A stretch of DNA of 64,000 nucleotides from VFKI01 sp033762075 (GCA_033762075.1 JANRLY010000034.1:1-64000), one strand, 5' to 3'; positions 42,907 to 52,848 are shown, counted from the first letter of the stretch. The notes: generated by a model from the sequence alone, not told the origin. A program made the numbers and translations.

Positions 42907-43916
42907 AGTATAACTTGCTTCTCAACATACTCTTTACTGAGCAGGTATGAATCAATTAAATGTTCGCCTCTCGCCGCCAAAATGACATCATGTTTAAGTT
43001 GATACTTTTGGTAAATTGCATGTATAAAACACTCATAACAATTACGGTCTTCTTCATGATCAAACATATAATTTGGATGACTTGAGTTTTCAAGCACTAA
43101 AAGATAGACGTCATTCATGCCTCTTTCTGCAAGAGCGCGCGCAATGTTTTCAGTATTTTCACAAGGCACTTCTTTGTCAGCTTTTGAGGTGATGAAAACA
43201 ACTGGAACATCTTCAGGAAAATCTGAAACCATACTTAGTGGCGATGGACCATCAGATTGATATTTATTTTTCACAAAGATAGAGAGACTTTTGAGTAAAG
43301 TTTTTGCCGCTGGACGCTTCGCTAAAACATTTTCAAGCGAATCAATCGCACCTTCAAGAACAACCAATTTAACTTCTGGATATTTTTCTCTAGAAAATGC
43401 ACAGAAGGTTGCAGCAGTGCCTCTTGAAACACCCCATAAAATAAGGCCATTTGTTCTATCTGGGTTTTCTTGCCAAAGTTCATATTTTTTGCGATGAGAT
43501 ACCATATCGCTCTCCTGCCCTATACTCACTTCTGATAACACGGGAGAATGAAAGGCAACAGATCCTACACCTGCATGATCAGGTTTTGAAAAATGAAATC
43601 CATTATTCCAATTTGAAATGCGACTGGCTACTGAGCCCACTAATTTAACAGGATTGAATACGGATCCGAAACTATCAAATGGGTGCAGATTAACATCAGC
43701 AACCTCACAGCCAATATAAGGACTGTATATGACATTCAGCGGCTTGAGATTATTACGCCCCGTACACCACATTAAATCTCCTGTGGTTGCCTGAATTTTT
43801 TGGTCGCCAGTATATTTTAAAACTTGAGTTTGAGAGCTTAAATTACCTTGATAAAATAAGGTGTCACATACTTCATAAATAGTTTCACATTTTTTTTCTT
43901 CGTCTAAATTTTTCAT
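42903..43916 (-). CDS. Alpha/beta-hydrolase fold protein
   Basis: A 337-residue soluble protein. The nucleophile elbow GVSRG, in LILWGVSRGTAATFCAFSRE, lies just past the middle. It is followed by a likely acid (TSKADKEVPCENTE) and a C-terminal histidine (ENSSHPNYMFDHEED), giving a complete Ser-Asp-His triad. The nearest named relatives would be dienelactone-hydrolase or acyl-peptidase-like hydrolases; the substrate is unknown. The frame opens at 43940, but the ATG at 43916 overlaps the stop of the aldolase-like gene by four bases (ATGA), indicating translational coupling. Confidence 0.75.
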   Translation of the reverse strand: MKNLDEEKKCETIYEVCDTLFYQGNLSSQTQVLKYTGDQKIQATTGDLMWCTGRNNLKPLNVIYSPYIGCEVADVNLHPFDSFGSVFNPVKLVGSVASRISNWNNGFHFSKPDHAGVGSVAFHSPVLSEVSIGQESDMVSHRKKYELWQENPDRTNGLILWGVSRGTAATFCAFSREKYPEVKLVVLEGAIDSLENVLAKRPAAKTLLKSLSIFVKNKYQSDGPSPLSMVSDFPEDVPVVFITSKADKEVPCENTENIARALAERGMNDVYLLVLENSSHPNYMFDHEEDRNCYECFIHAIYQKYQLKHDVILAARGEHLIDSYLLSKEYVEKQVIL

Positions 43917-44962
43917 GAATGATAAGCCTGCTCGCAACATGTTTTTAAATGTTCTTTGAAAGTATTCATGTCATGCTCTGATGTAAAACATGAAGTCACA
44001 AATCGATATAAATCATTTGTCGGAGAATACCAATCATAAAATTTTACATCAAGCGCCATCAATGCATCGGCAACGTGTTTTGGCAACGTGACAAAAACTT
44101 CGTTGGCATCGACCGACCAATGCGGATGCAAATTAAATTGTTGAAAAATCTGCGCGACTTGTTGCGCCATGTGATTCGCGTGCGCAGCATTCTTCAGCCA
44201 AAGATTATCCTCTAGTAGTGCCAGCCACTGACACGCAATGAAGCGTGTTTTTGACATGAGCTGTCCCACACGTTTATGTCGAAAATCAAAGTCTTCGATA
44301 AACTTCGGATTAAAAAAGACGATAGCTTCTGCTAATAGTGCGCCATTTTTCGTGCCGCCTAAGCTTAAAACATCCACACCAGATTTCCACGTCATTTCAG
44401 CTGGCGAACAATTCAAATGTGCAAGCGCATTTGCAAAGCGCGCACCATCCATATGAATAGGCAAATGATTTTTTTGCGCAAATGCCGCGATTTCTTGTAA
44501 TTCTGCCAATGAATACACAGTACCGCATTCTGTAGATTGTGTGATGCTAAGACAACCTGGAATCGAAGCATGCGGTCGCATTGCAGTCGCATGATCAATA
44601 AGCGGCTGTAAAACAGACACAGGTAATTTACCATCACGACTCTCAAGTGGATGCAAACATGCGCCGCCCGTAAATAATTGCGACGCTGCACATTCATCCG
44701 TATTAATGTGCGATGAAGCATGACAAAAAATAGAGTGAAAAGGTTTTGTAAGCGCTGAAAGCGCAAGACTATTCGCAGCTGTGCCAGTATTGGTTAGCCA
44801 CACGTACACTTCTTTTTCAAACAGTTCGCTGAGACGTTCTTTCAAAGTATCAGAATAGGTATCTGCACCATACGAAGATGCAGAAGCTTGGTTAGCATTT
44901 ACAAGCGCTTGCATGACATGGGGATGAACGGCACAGGTATTATCACTGCGGAAATCGATCAT
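43913..44962 (-). CDS. ltaE: Threonine aldolase family PLP enzyme
   Basis: A 349-residue beta-eliminating-lyase-family enzyme. Signatures are the N-terminal MIDFRSDNTCAVHPHVMQAL, the ASSYGADTYSDTLKERLSEL block, WLTNTGTAANSLAL, IHMDGARFANALAHL and the PLP-lysine motif LSLGGTKNGALLAEA. It interconverts threonine (or allo-threonine) with glycine and acetaldehyde. It is coupled by ATGA overlap to the downstream hydrolase. Together with kbl-tdh (16-18 kb) it gives the cell two routes from threonine to glycine. The specificity cannot be read from the sequence. Confidence 0.85.
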   Translation of the reverse strand: MIDFRSDNTCAVHPHVMQALVNANQASASSYGADTYSDTLKERLSELFEKEVYVWLTNTGTAANSLALSALTKPFHSIFCHASSHINTDECAASQLFTGGACLHPLESRDGKLPVSVLQPLIDHATAMRPHASIPGCLSITQSTECGTVYSLAELQEIAAFAQKNHLPIHMDGARFANALAHLNCSPAEMTWKSGVDVLSLGGTKNGALLAEAIVFFNPKFIEDFDFRHKRVGQLMSKTRFIACQWLALLEDNLWLKNAAHANHMAQQVAQIFQQFNLHPHWSVDANEVFVTLPKHVADALMALDVKFYDWYSPTNDLYRFVTSCFTSEHDMNTFKEHLKTCCEQAYHS

Positions 44963-44982
44963 TTTATAGAATCCTCGCGGCC

Positions 44983-45066
44983 GTCATCGCGAGGCTACGA
45001 AGTGCTTAGCGTGGCGATCCAAAACTGGATTACCACGCCAAACGCTCCACGGGCTCGCAATGACGA
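44983..45066. repeat. Dispersed palindromic repeat, cgtcat-cgcgag family, copy C
   Basis: About 84 bp beginning GTCATCGCGAGGCTACGAAG and ending GGGCTCGCAATGACGA. It aligns along its length with copy B (19174-19271) in the same orientation, apart from about 14 bases missing inside. It lies between lpdA and the threonine-aldolase gene. Confidence 0.75.
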
Positions 45067-45071
45067 GTTTA

Positions 45072-46493
45072 CTAGACAGTTTCTTTTGCAGGTTTTTTCT
45101 TAGGTAAATATAAATCCGTGATCGTACCTTCGAAAACTTCCGAAGCCATGGCAATCGTTTCAGATAATGTTGGATGTGGATGAATCGTTAAACTAATATC
45201 TTCGACATCACAACCCATTTCAATTGCGAGTGCAATTTCAGCAATAAGTTCGCCGGCATTCGGACCTACCGTTGCACCACCAATAATACGACGGGTTTTT
45301 TCGTCGAATAATAATTTGGTTAAACCTTCATCGCGACCCATACTGAGTGAACGTCCACTTGCTGCCCATGGGAAAACACCTTTGCCATAAGCAATATTTT
45401 TCGCTTTCGCTTCATTTTCAGTGACGCCTGCCCAAGCTATTTCAGGATCAGTATAAGCCACGCTCGGAATCACTTTAGGATCAAAGTAATGTTTGAGCCC
45501 TGCAATGACTTCAGCAGCAACACGCCCTTCTGGAATCGCTTTGTGTGCCAGCATGGGATTGCCGTTAATGTCACCAATCGCAAAAATATGCGGTACATTC
45601 GTGCGCAATTGTTTATCAACAGTGATAAAACCACGCTCATCTACTTTGACGCCTGCTTTATCAGCAGCAATTTGATCACCATTGGGACGACGTCCGACAG
45701 CACATAAAATTTGGTCGAAGCGTTCTGGTTGCGCTGGTGCATTCTCACCTTCAAAGGTGACCCATAAGCCGTCTTTTTTGGCTTCAACTTTAGTGACTTT
45801 CGTTTTTAACAAAATATTTTCGTAACGTTTTTGAATGCGTTTTTGCAAAGGCTGTACAACATCTTTATCAGCGCCTGGAATAATTTGGTCCATCAATTCA
45901 ACAATTGTGATTTGCGAACCTAATCCGTGATAGACAGTCGCCATTTCTAGACCAATAATTCCGCCGCCGATCACTAACATGCGGCCATTTGTTTTTTCTA
46001 ATTCGAGGGCACCCGTTGAATCAATAATGCGAGGATCTTTCGGTAAAAAAGGTAACGTCACGGGGCGCGAACCTGCAGCAATAATCGCTTGTTCGAATTG
46101 AATGGTTTGCTTACCAACGACAATGGTTTTATCAGAAGCAAATTGAGCTTCACCATGTACGACTTCAACTTTGCGTTGCTTCGCCAAAGCTTTTAATCCA
46201 CCCGTCAAACGGGTGACAACTTTATTTTTCCAATCACGTAATTTTTTTGGATCAATTTTAGGTTTGCCAAAATCAATGCCAAATTCAGCCATTTCATGCG
46301 CTTCGTCTAACACTTTCACAGAATGCAATAAAGCTTTTGATGGAATGCAACCTACATTTAAACACACACCACCTAAATTTTCGTCGCGTTCAATTAATAC
46401 AACTTTTTTGCCTAAATCAGCAGCACGAAAGGCTGCAGTATAACCACCAGGACCACTCCCGATCACAACAACTTCTGTTTGGATATCACTCAT
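45072..46493 (-). CDS. lpdA: Dihydrolipoyl dehydrogenase (E3)
   Basis: A 473-residue flavoprotein disulfide reductase that re-oxidises dihydrolipoamide. FAD-binding VVVIGSGPGGYTAAFRAADL is at the N-terminus, with the redox-active disulfide Cys44/Cys49 in GGVCLNVGCIPSK. The NAD-binding GGGIIGLEMATVYHGLG is near the middle, and the catalytic His-Glu HPHPTLSE lies near the C-terminus. It is 16 bp downstream of aceF in the aceE-aceF-lpdA operon. Confidence 0.97.
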   Translation of the reverse strand: MSDIQTEVVVIGSGPGGYTAAFRAADLGKKVVLIERDENLGGVCLNVGCIPSKALLHSVKVLDEAHEMAEFGIDFGKPKIDPKKLRDWKNKVVTRLTGGLKALAKQRKVEVVHGEAQFASDKTIVVGKQTIQFEQAIIAAGSRPVTLPFLPKDPRIIDSTGALELEKTNGRMLVIGGGIIGLEMATVYHGLGSQITIVELMDQIIPGADKDVVQPLQKRIQKRYENILLKTKVTKVEAKKDGLWVTFEGENAPAQPERFDQILCAVGRRPNGDQIAADKAGVKVDERGFITVDKQLRTNVPHIFAIGDINGNPMLAHKAIPEGRVAAEVIAGLKHYFDPKVIPSVAYTDPEIAWAGVTENEAKAKNIAYGKGVFPWAASGRSLSMGRDEGLTKLLFDEKTRRIIGGATVGPNAGELIAEIALAIEMGCDVEDISLTIHPHPTLSETIAMASEVFEGTITDLYLPKKKPAKETV

Positions 46494-46509
46494 GACAATC
46501 TATTCCTCA

Positions 46510-47772
46510 CTAAATCAATAAATTTCGAATATCAGACAACATATTTGCAAGATGCTCAATAAAACGTGCGCCATCTGCACCATCAATGACACGATGATCA
46601 AATGACAATGACAAAGGCAACATTAAACGCGGAACAAAAGTGCCATCACGATAAACAGGTTTGTAAAATGATTTTGACACACCCAGAATAGCAACTTCAG
46701 GCAAATTCACAATCGGTGTAAATGCAGTACCGCCAATCCCACCCAAACTTGAAATAGAAAAGCAACCGCCTTGCATTTCATTCGGTGTTAATTGCTTTTT
46801 ACGCGCTTTTTCGCTGAGCTCAGCCAATTCTTTTGCAAGCTGAGATAAACTTTTTTGATCGACATCACGCACTACAGGCACGACCAAACCATCAGGCGTA
46901 TCTACTGCAACCCCAACATGGAAATAATCTTTATAAATTAAATTTTCACCGCTAGGATCTAATGACGCATTAAATTGCGGGAATTTTTTTAATCCGGAGA
47001 CAAGCGCTTTCATAACAAAAACCAACATGGTTAATCTAATGTTTTGTTTTTCTAATGCTTGTTTCTGTTGTTGACGAAATGCTTCGAGCTCAGTGACATC
47101 TGCTTCACCAAATTGCGTGACGTGCGGAACCAAAACCCAATTGCGATGTAAATTTTTGCCTGAGATTTTTTTAATGCGCGATAATGGTTGCACATGCACT
47201 GGGCCAAATTTAGCAAAATCAACTGTTGGTGCTGCTGGAAATGCCGCGCCCCCGCCGCCTTGTTGTAAACGTGATTTGACGTACGCTTCGATATCTTCTT
47301 TTAAAATGCGCTGCTTCGGACCTGTTGGTGGCACTTGCGACAAATCAACGCCTAATTCACGAGCCAATTTACGCACTGCTGGACCTGCGTGATCCTCTCC
47401 TTTTGAAGAAGCAATAACAGCCGGCTCTTCAACTGGTGCTGCTGGTTTTGCAACTGGCGCAGTAGGTTGTTTCGTGGGTGTTGGCACAGGCGTTGAAGAA
47501 ACCGTTGATTTTTTTTCTGTTGAGACTAAACCATTTTTTTTCTCTAGCGTTAAAATCACTGAACCTTGAGAAAGTTTATCTCCCACATGAACTTTTAACT
47601 CACGCACAATCCCTGCGCTGGGCGATGGAACTTCCATGGTGGCTTTATCGGATTCAAGTGTAATGAGTGGTGTATCGACATTCACTTGATCTCCTGGTTT
47701 CACTAATACTTCAATGACATCGACTTCTGTTGCTCCGCCAATGTCTGGTACAAGAATATTTTCAGCATTCAA
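46510..47772 (-). CDS. aceF: Pyruvate dehydrogenase E2, dihydrolipoyl acetyltransferase
   Basis: A 420-residue E2 core protein. There is one N-terminal lipoyl domain with Lys43 in ESDKATMEVP (E. coli has three). An alanine/proline-rich linker (~85-120) and the E1/E3-binding domain (~128-165, AVRKLARELGVDLSQVP) follow. The catalytic domain (~195-420) carries SFDHRVIDGADGA. The start overlaps the aceE stop by four bases. It transfers the acetyl group from lipoate to CoA. Confidence 0.96.
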   Translation of the reverse strand: MNAENILVPDIGGATEVDVIEVLVKPGDQVNVDTPLITLESDKATMEVPSPSAGIVRELKVHVGDKLSQGSVILTLEKKNGLVSTEKKSTVSSTPVPTPTKQPTAPVAKPAAPVEEPAVIASSKGEDHAGPAVRKLARELGVDLSQVPPTGPKQRILKEDIEAYVKSRLQQGGGGAAFPAAPTVDFAKFGPVHVQPLSRIKKISGKNLHRNWVLVPHVTQFGEADVTELEAFRQQQKQALEKQNIRLTMLVFVMKALVSGLKKFPQFNASLDPSGENLIYKDYFHVGVAVDTPDGLVVPVVRDVDQKSLSQLAKELAELSEKARKKQLTPNEMQGGCFSISSLGGIGGTAFTPIVNLPEVAILGVSKSFYKPVYRDGTFVPRLMLPLSLSFDHRVIDGADGARFIEHLANMLSDIRNLLI

Positions 47773-50474
47773 TTGACTTTCTCCTGTGTGTGAATTTCAA
47801 CTGTATCGACTTCCATTGGATTATGTTGCTTTGAATCGATGCCATATTTTTTCATGGCTGATTTGATTTCATCAATTGAGATTGTGTTTTCTCGCATCAA
47901 TGCATATAGCGCAGCAATCACAATATGATAACGATCTACTTCAAAAAAGTGGCGCAATTGCTGGCGCGTATCACTACGACCAAAACCATCTGTGCCTAAC
48001 ACCGTATACGAGCGCGAAATAAAAGGTCGAATCAAATCAGGCAAAGCACGCACATAATCTGATGCGGCAATAATCGGACCATCATGTTGCGCTAAACAAG
48101 TCTCGATATAATTGAGTTTGATTTTTTTATTGGGATTTAAGCGATTTTCACGCTCAATCTGCAATCCTTCACGACGCAACTCACTATAACTGGTGACACT
48201 CCAAACATCTGAATCAATCGAGAAATCATTTTTGAGTAATTCAGCAGCTGCGATCACTTCACGCAAAATAGCACCACTGCCAAATAATTGCACGCGCATT
48301 TTTCCTTTAGCTGTCGATTGGAAACAATACATTCCGCGAATAATACCTTCGGTGACATTCTCTGGCATCGCAGGTTGAATATATTTTTCATTCATTGCTG
48401 TGATGTAGTAATACACATCTTGTTCGCGCGTCATCATTTCTTCGAGACCGTGCTGAATCAGCACAGCCATTTCATACCCAAATGCAGGATCATAAGCACG
48501 ACAGCCTGGGAATGTTGAAGCGGTTAATAAACTACTTCCATCTTGATGTTGCAATCCTTCACCTTCTAAAGTAGTACGACCGGCAGTCGCACCGATTAAA
48601 AAGCCGCGCGCGCGCATGTCGTTTGCAGCCCAAATCAAATCACCAACACGCTGAAAACCAAACATAGAGTAATACGTGAAAAAGGGAATCATCGGCACGT
48701 AATGCGTTGAATAAGATGTCGCTGCTGCAATCCAAGAAGCCATGCACCCGGCCTCAGTAATACCTTCTTGAAGTAATTGACCATCTTCTGCTTCACGATA
48801 AAAAGCTAATTGCTCATGATCTTCGGGCGTATATTTTTGTCCGCCGTGCGCATAAATACCAATTTGACGGAATAAAGCTTCCAACCCAAAAGTACGCACT
48901 TCATCTGAAAAAATAGGGACAATACGTTTGCCAATGTCTGAATCTTTTAACAACACATTCAAAATACGACCGAGCACCATGGTTGTTGATAATGCACGTT
49001 CGCCACTCCCTTTTAAAATAGCATCGAATGCAGATAAAGCTGGCACAGAAAGCGGTTGTGAAGGCGCAAACCGTTCAGGGAGATAACCACGTAATTTTTT
49101 ACGTTGCTGATGCAAATACTGTACGGCTGGGTCATCTGCACCTGGATGATAAAAAGCAAGATCAGCAATTTGTTGATCCGTTATAGGCAATTGAAAGCGA
49201 TCACAGAATGCCCGCAAATCAGTAGGAGACATTTCTAATGCATTGTGTGCGACGTTACGTCCTTCAGCATGATGTATGCCGAGCCCATAACCTTTCACAC
49301 TGTGCGCTAAAATCGCAACAGGGCCAGTATGTTTCACCGCAAAATCATATGCTGCGTAAATTTTAATGGGATCGTGGCCACCCCGATGCAATTTATTTAA
49401 ATCGTCATCGGATATTTCCGCGAATAATGCGCGAAGTTTTTCATCGTCGCCACAAATAAATTCACGTAAATAGGCGGCCCCTTGTGTCACTGCATATTGC
49501 AATTCTCCATCGAGACATTGTGTTAGTCTTTTCAGTAAAAGATTGTCTGTGTCACGCGCAAAAATAGGATCCCATAAACTATCCCAAACAACTTTAATGA
49601 CCGTCCAACCTGCACCGCGAAAAACGCTTTCAAGTTCTTGGATAATTTTTCCATTACCGCGCACTAATCCATCAAGACGTTGTAAATTACAATTCACGAC
49701 GTAAACGATATTATCGAGCGATTCACGTGTCGCAACGGTGAGCGCGCCAGTAGACTCAACTTCATCCATTTCACCATCACCACAAAATACCCAAACTTTG
49801 CGATCATTTTTTTCAATGAAATTGCGATTTTCTAAATATTTTAAAAATCGCGCTTGGTAAATCGCTTGCAATGGACCTAAGCCCAGAGACACTGTCGCGA
49901 ATTGCCAAAACTTTGGCATCAACCAAGGATGCGGATAAGAGGATAATCCTGGACCTGCTGCTTCTTGACGAAAATGTTGAAGATTTTTTTCTGTTAAGCG
50001 ATCTTCGAGGAAGGCACGGGCATAATTCCCTTCAGAGGAATGGCCTTGAAAATAAATTAAATCGCCAGGTGTATCATTCGTCGCCCCACGGAAAAAGTGA
50101 TTCAAACCCACTTCATAAAGGGTTGCAATCGAAGCATACGAAGATAAATGTCCGCCAACACCCCCGACATTCTTTTTCGCCAGCAATACCATCACAATGG
50201 CATTCCAGCGATTCATCGCCTCTATACGCTCTTCAAGTTTGAGATCCCCTGGATACGATGGCTGTTCCGCTACTGAAAGGGTATTGCAAAAAGGTGTGGA
50301 TAATGTCGCCGACCCACCCCCCTCTACCGCAACGCCTGCATTTTTAGCTGCTGCCAATAACTGAGAAATAATAAAACTTGCCCGTTCGCCGCCTTCACAC
50401 TCCAAAACTGAAGCCAAAGCATCTAACCACTCCTGGGTTTCGACGGGGTCATGATCTTGCCATGCCTGTGTCAT
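47769..50474 (-). CDS. aceE: Pyruvate dehydrogenase E1, homodimeric type
   Basis: A 901-residue thiamine-diphosphate enzyme that decarboxylates pyruvate and acetylates E2. Signatures are YFQGHSSEGNYARAFLEDRL, the ThDP motif VFCGDGEMDEVES...NCNLQRLDG, and later TDGFGRSDTRQQLR. The frame opens at 50513, but the ATG at 50474 (MTQAWQDHDP), with AGGAC upstream, fits the family start. It is first in the PDH operon. The 100 bp upstream, shared with the btuF-like gene's 3' end, should hold the promoter; no pdhR-like regulator gene is adjacent. Confidence 0.96.
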   Translation of the reverse strand: MTQAWQDHDPVETQEWLDALASVLECEGGERASFIISQLLAAAKNAGVAVEGGGSATLSTPFCNTLSVAEQPSYPGDLKLEERIEAMNRWNAIVMVLLAKKNVGGVGGHLSSYASIATLYEVGLNHFFRGATNDTPGDLIYFQGHSSEGNYARAFLEDRLTEKNLQHFRQEAAGPGLSSYPHPWLMPKFWQFATVSLGLGPLQAIYQARFLKYLENRNFIEKNDRKVWVFCGDGEMDEVESTGALTVATRESLDNIVYVVNCNLQRLDGLVRGNGKIIQELESVFRGAGWTVIKVVWDSLWDPIFARDTDNLLLKRLTQCLDGELQYAVTQGAAYLREFICGDDEKLRALFAEISDDDLNKLHRGGHDPIKIYAAYDFAVKHTGPVAILAHSVKGYGLGIHHAEGRNVAHNALEMSPTDLRAFCDRFQLPITDQQIADLAFYHPGADDPAVQYLHQQRKKLRGYLPERFAPSQPLSVPALSAFDAILKGSGERALSTTMVLGRILNVLLKDSDIGKRIVPIFSDEVRTFGLEALFRQIGIYAHGGQKYTPEDHEQLAFYREAEDGQLLQEGITEAGCMASWIAAATSYSTHYVPMIPFFTYYSMFGFQRVGDLIWAANDMRARGFLIGATAGRTTLEGEGLQHQDGSSLLTASTFPGCRAYDPAFGYEMAVLIQHGLEEMMTREQDVYYYITAMNEKYIQPAMPENVTEGIIRGMYCFQSTAKGKMRVQLFGSGAILREVIAAAELLKNDFSIDSDVWSVTSYSELRREGLQIERENRLNPNKKIKLNYIETCLAQHDGPIIAASDYVRALPDLIRPFISRSYTVLGTDGFGRSDTRQQLRHFFEVDRYHIVIAALYALMRENTISIDEIKSAMKKYGIDSKQHNPMEVDTVEIHTQEKVN

Positions 50475-50576
50475 ATGTTTTGTCCTAATACTTTTTATCT
50501 GATAAAAACCCAAACAGTTATTTTAACCTGAATAGCCTCAAAGCAAAACCGGTAGAAACCCTTTATATGGGATTTT

Positions 50577-51431
50577 TCAATGTTGATTTATGCGCACACC
50601 GGCCAAAATCTCACAGACTTGATCCGCCGCATCTAAAACGCGGGGGCCGGCACGCTCGAGGCGATCTTGATTGACAGTAAAAAGACGGTGGTTTTTGACG
50701 GCTGGAATCACCGGCCAAGCTTGCCAAGCTTGCTGCCATTGAGGGTTAGATTGCGTACTAATGATCACATCTGGCGCCTTCTCCAAAACAGACTCAAAAC
50801 TCACAGAGGGAGACGCGCCTGGCAGTTCAGCATAAATGTTTTGACCACCACATAATTCAATCACTTCATTAATCCAATTAGACTGAGTAATTGTAAAAAG
50901 GGGCTTCGACCAGACAATGTAAAACACTTTTGTTTTTTTTGTGCTTTTATAACGTTGCACAAGTGCGCGATAGTGTTTTTCAAATTTCCGTGCCTCAGCT
51001 TCCGCTTTTTTTGTTAATCCTGTTAAACAACCAAATTGCCGCAAATGTTTTGGAATATCCGACAAATAACGAGAGTGTACAAAAAAAATTGGCGCATTGA
51101 TTTTCATCAATTGCATCATGAGATCATGATCATCAGGTGCAATCACTAAATCAGGTTTCAACAAAACAATATGTTCTGCATCGATATGATCAAACGCCGC
51201 AACCACTGGAATTTTTTTAGCTGCACGTGGCCAATCACTACCCTGCATCACTCCTATAATCTTACTGCCTGCACCAACCGCAAATAGTATTTCAGTGACG
51301 TCAGGCTCAAGACTAATAATTCGTTGTGCAGGGTGCGATAAAATAACACGATGCCCAACATCATCAACCAGTTCACAGGCAGAAGCATGCATTGAGAAAC
51401 ACAATAAAATGAAAAAGAAAAATCGCTTCAC
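50577..51431 (-). CDS. BtuF-like periplasmic substrate-binding protein (cobalamin or iron-chelate type)
   Basis: A 284-residue protein with a signal peptide (MKRFFFFILLCFSMHASACE). The mature class-III binding-protein fold shows RIISLEPDVTEILFAVGAG, LKPDLVIAPDD, LCGGQNIYAELPG and the C-terminal RAGPRVLDAADQVCEIL. BtuF-type proteins deliver vitamin B12 (or haem or iron chelates) to an ABC importer; no btuC or btuD genes are near. It overlaps ampE by four bases, so it is co-translated with ampD-ampE, an unusual partner. Confidence 0.82.
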   Translation of the reverse strand: MKRFFFFILLCFSMHASACELVDDVGHRVILSHPAQRIISLEPDVTEILFAVGAGSKIIGVMQGSDWPRAAKKIPVVAAFDHIDAEHIVLLKPDLVIAPDDHDLMMQLMKINAPIFFVHSRYLSDIPKHLRQFGCLTGLTKKAEAEARKFEKHYRALVQRYKSTKKTKVFYIVWSKPLFTITQSNWINEVIELCGGQNIYAELPGASPSVSFESVLEKAPDVIISTQSNPQWQQAWQAWPVIPAVKNHRLFTVNQDRLERAGPRVLDAADQVCEILAGVRINQH

Positions 51432-52180
51432 AACGCCAGCACAACAAGGGCAATTAGCACAACAAACACAACTAAAGAACGATCAAATAAAGCAATCGCT
51501 TCCCATTCAATTTCACGCTCATCAGCAACAGCATCACGTCGATCGAGCGCTGCAAATCCGCATTCGAGTAACAAGGGTTGGCTGCTCGATAAACCATGCA
51601 ATGTATTACGCTCCCAGCATGCAATGACCTCAGTAAAGTGGCCGCCCAAAGCAAAAATAAAAGTCAGTATACGAATCGGCAACCAATCTAAACACTGTCG
51701 CAACCAAATCATTTGTGAGGATAACGTTTCAGAATGTTCTGCAAGTCGTTCGATCATGCGATATAACACTGCACCAACGGGGCCTAAAATAGCAAACCAA
51801 AAAATCACAGCAAAAATTCTGTAATAAGATGCCTCGAAAAATGCATTTGCAAAGGCAACACTGTCAACATGTTCTTCGGATTTGGCCCGTGCTTGAAATT
51901 CGACCCAGAGATTATCCGGTCCCAAACAATACAATAAAACGACGACACCAAACACAATCGCTGGCACGTGATACAGTCTGTTGATCAATAGGATTTGGAT
52001 AATACCCACCAATACAAGCACAGGCAGTAAAATCAATAAAGCCTGCATGGTTGGATGCCATTTCGAAATAGATAACTTAAATCCAGCTTGATAACCTTCG
52101 AGCCATTCCCAATGACGATGTTTTCGCCAATGAAAAAAACGCTCAATGAGTAACGACAAAATAATGATAATAAACGTCAT
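51428..52180 (-). CDS. ampE: AmpE-like inner membrane protein
   Basis: A 250-residue membrane protein matching the AmpE family: N-terminal helix TFIIIILSLLIERFFHWRKH, the region FEASYYRIFAVIFWFAILGPVGAVLYRM and a C-terminal final helix. Its role is as a proposed sensor paired with AmpD in peptidoglycan recycling and beta-lactamase induction; its biochemical activity is not settled. It overlaps ampD by four bases (ATGA) in the conserved ampD-ampE order and is slightly shorter than in E. coli (284). Confidence 0.88.
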   Translation of the reverse strand: MTFIIIILSLLIERFFHWRKHRHWEWLEGYQAGFKLSISKWHPTMQALLILLPVLVLVGIIQILLINRLYHVPAIVFGVVVLLYCLGPDNLWVEFQARAKSEEHVDSVAFANAFFEASYYRIFAVIFWFAILGPVGAVLYRMIERLAEHSETLSSQMIWLRQCLDWLPIRILTFIFALGGHFTEVIACWERNTLHGLSSSQPLLLECGFAALDRRDAVADEREIEWEAIALFDRSLVVFVVLIALVVLAL

Positions 52181-52749
52181 GGCACGGTTCCTTGTGTCAC
52201 TTCTAACAATTGTTTTAAGCGCTGCCAGTCAAACTTCTTGCCTGGATCTGTTTTTCTGCCCGGCGCAATCTCTGAATGCCCGACGATTCTATCATGGGTG
52301 ATTTTAGGATAAACAGCCTGTAACGCAAAAATGACCTCTACTAACCTCGCATATTGTTGATCCGTATACTCCGTATCATCTGTGCCCACTAGTTCAATAC
52401 CAATCGAAAAATCATTGCAACGTGTTCTTCCGTCAAAAAAAGATTCACCTGCATGCCAAGCACGCTGCGTGAAAGGAACGAATTGAATCACTTCTCCACC
52501 ACGTGCAATCAATAGATGTGCTGAAACACGCACCGCTTGAAGCGTTGCAAAATAAGGATGCAGCGCAGGATCTAACCCTTCACCGCAAAAAAAGTCCTCA
52601 ATGTATTGTGTTTCATGATCACCTGGCGGCAAAGAAATGCTGTGAATCACAAGTAAATCGATCTCGGTTCCTACAGGACGTGCATCGTAATGCGGTGAAG
52701 CGGCATAGCGCACGGACGTTAACATACCTTGGTGAATTGAAAAATGCAT
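52177..52749 (-). CDS. ampD: 1,6-anhydro-N-acetylmuramyl-L-alanine amidase
   Basis: A 190-residue zinc amidase that removes peptides from anhydro-muropeptides in the cytoplasm during wall recycling. Zinc ligands are His36 (LLVIHSISLP), and the His and Asp of IVGHSEIAPGRKTDPGKKFDW; the conserved FCGEGLDPALHPYF and RAWHAGESFFDGR are present. It starts the minus-strand ampD-ampE-btuF-like unit and is divergent from murA across ~100 bp. Confidence 0.94.
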   Translation of the reverse strand: MHFSIHQGMLTSVRYAASPHYDARPVGTEIDLLVIHSISLPPGDHETQYIEDFFCGEGLDPALHPYFATLQAVRVSAHLLIARGGEVIQFVPFTQRAWHAGESFFDGRTRCNDFSIGIELVGTDDTEYTDQQYARLVEVIFALQAVYPKITHDRIVGHSEIAPGRKTDPGKKFDWQRLKQLLEVTQGTVP

Positions 52750-52782
52750 AGTTGAACCTTGTTGTATGCAATGTTATTCGAT

Positions 52783-52811
52783 TTGACGCACGTATCGACA
52801 TCGGCTAGTCT
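52783..52811 (+). promoter_or_regulatory. Candidate sigma-70 promoter for murA
   Basis: TTGACG (52783-52788), 17-base spacer, TAGTCT (52806-52811), in the gap between divergent ampD and murA, 38 bases before the murA start. The -35 is good (5/6), the -10 weak (3/6). Confidence 0.35.
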
Positions 52812-52848
52812 TACATCTTTTTTGAACAAACAAAGTAGGACAATCCTC

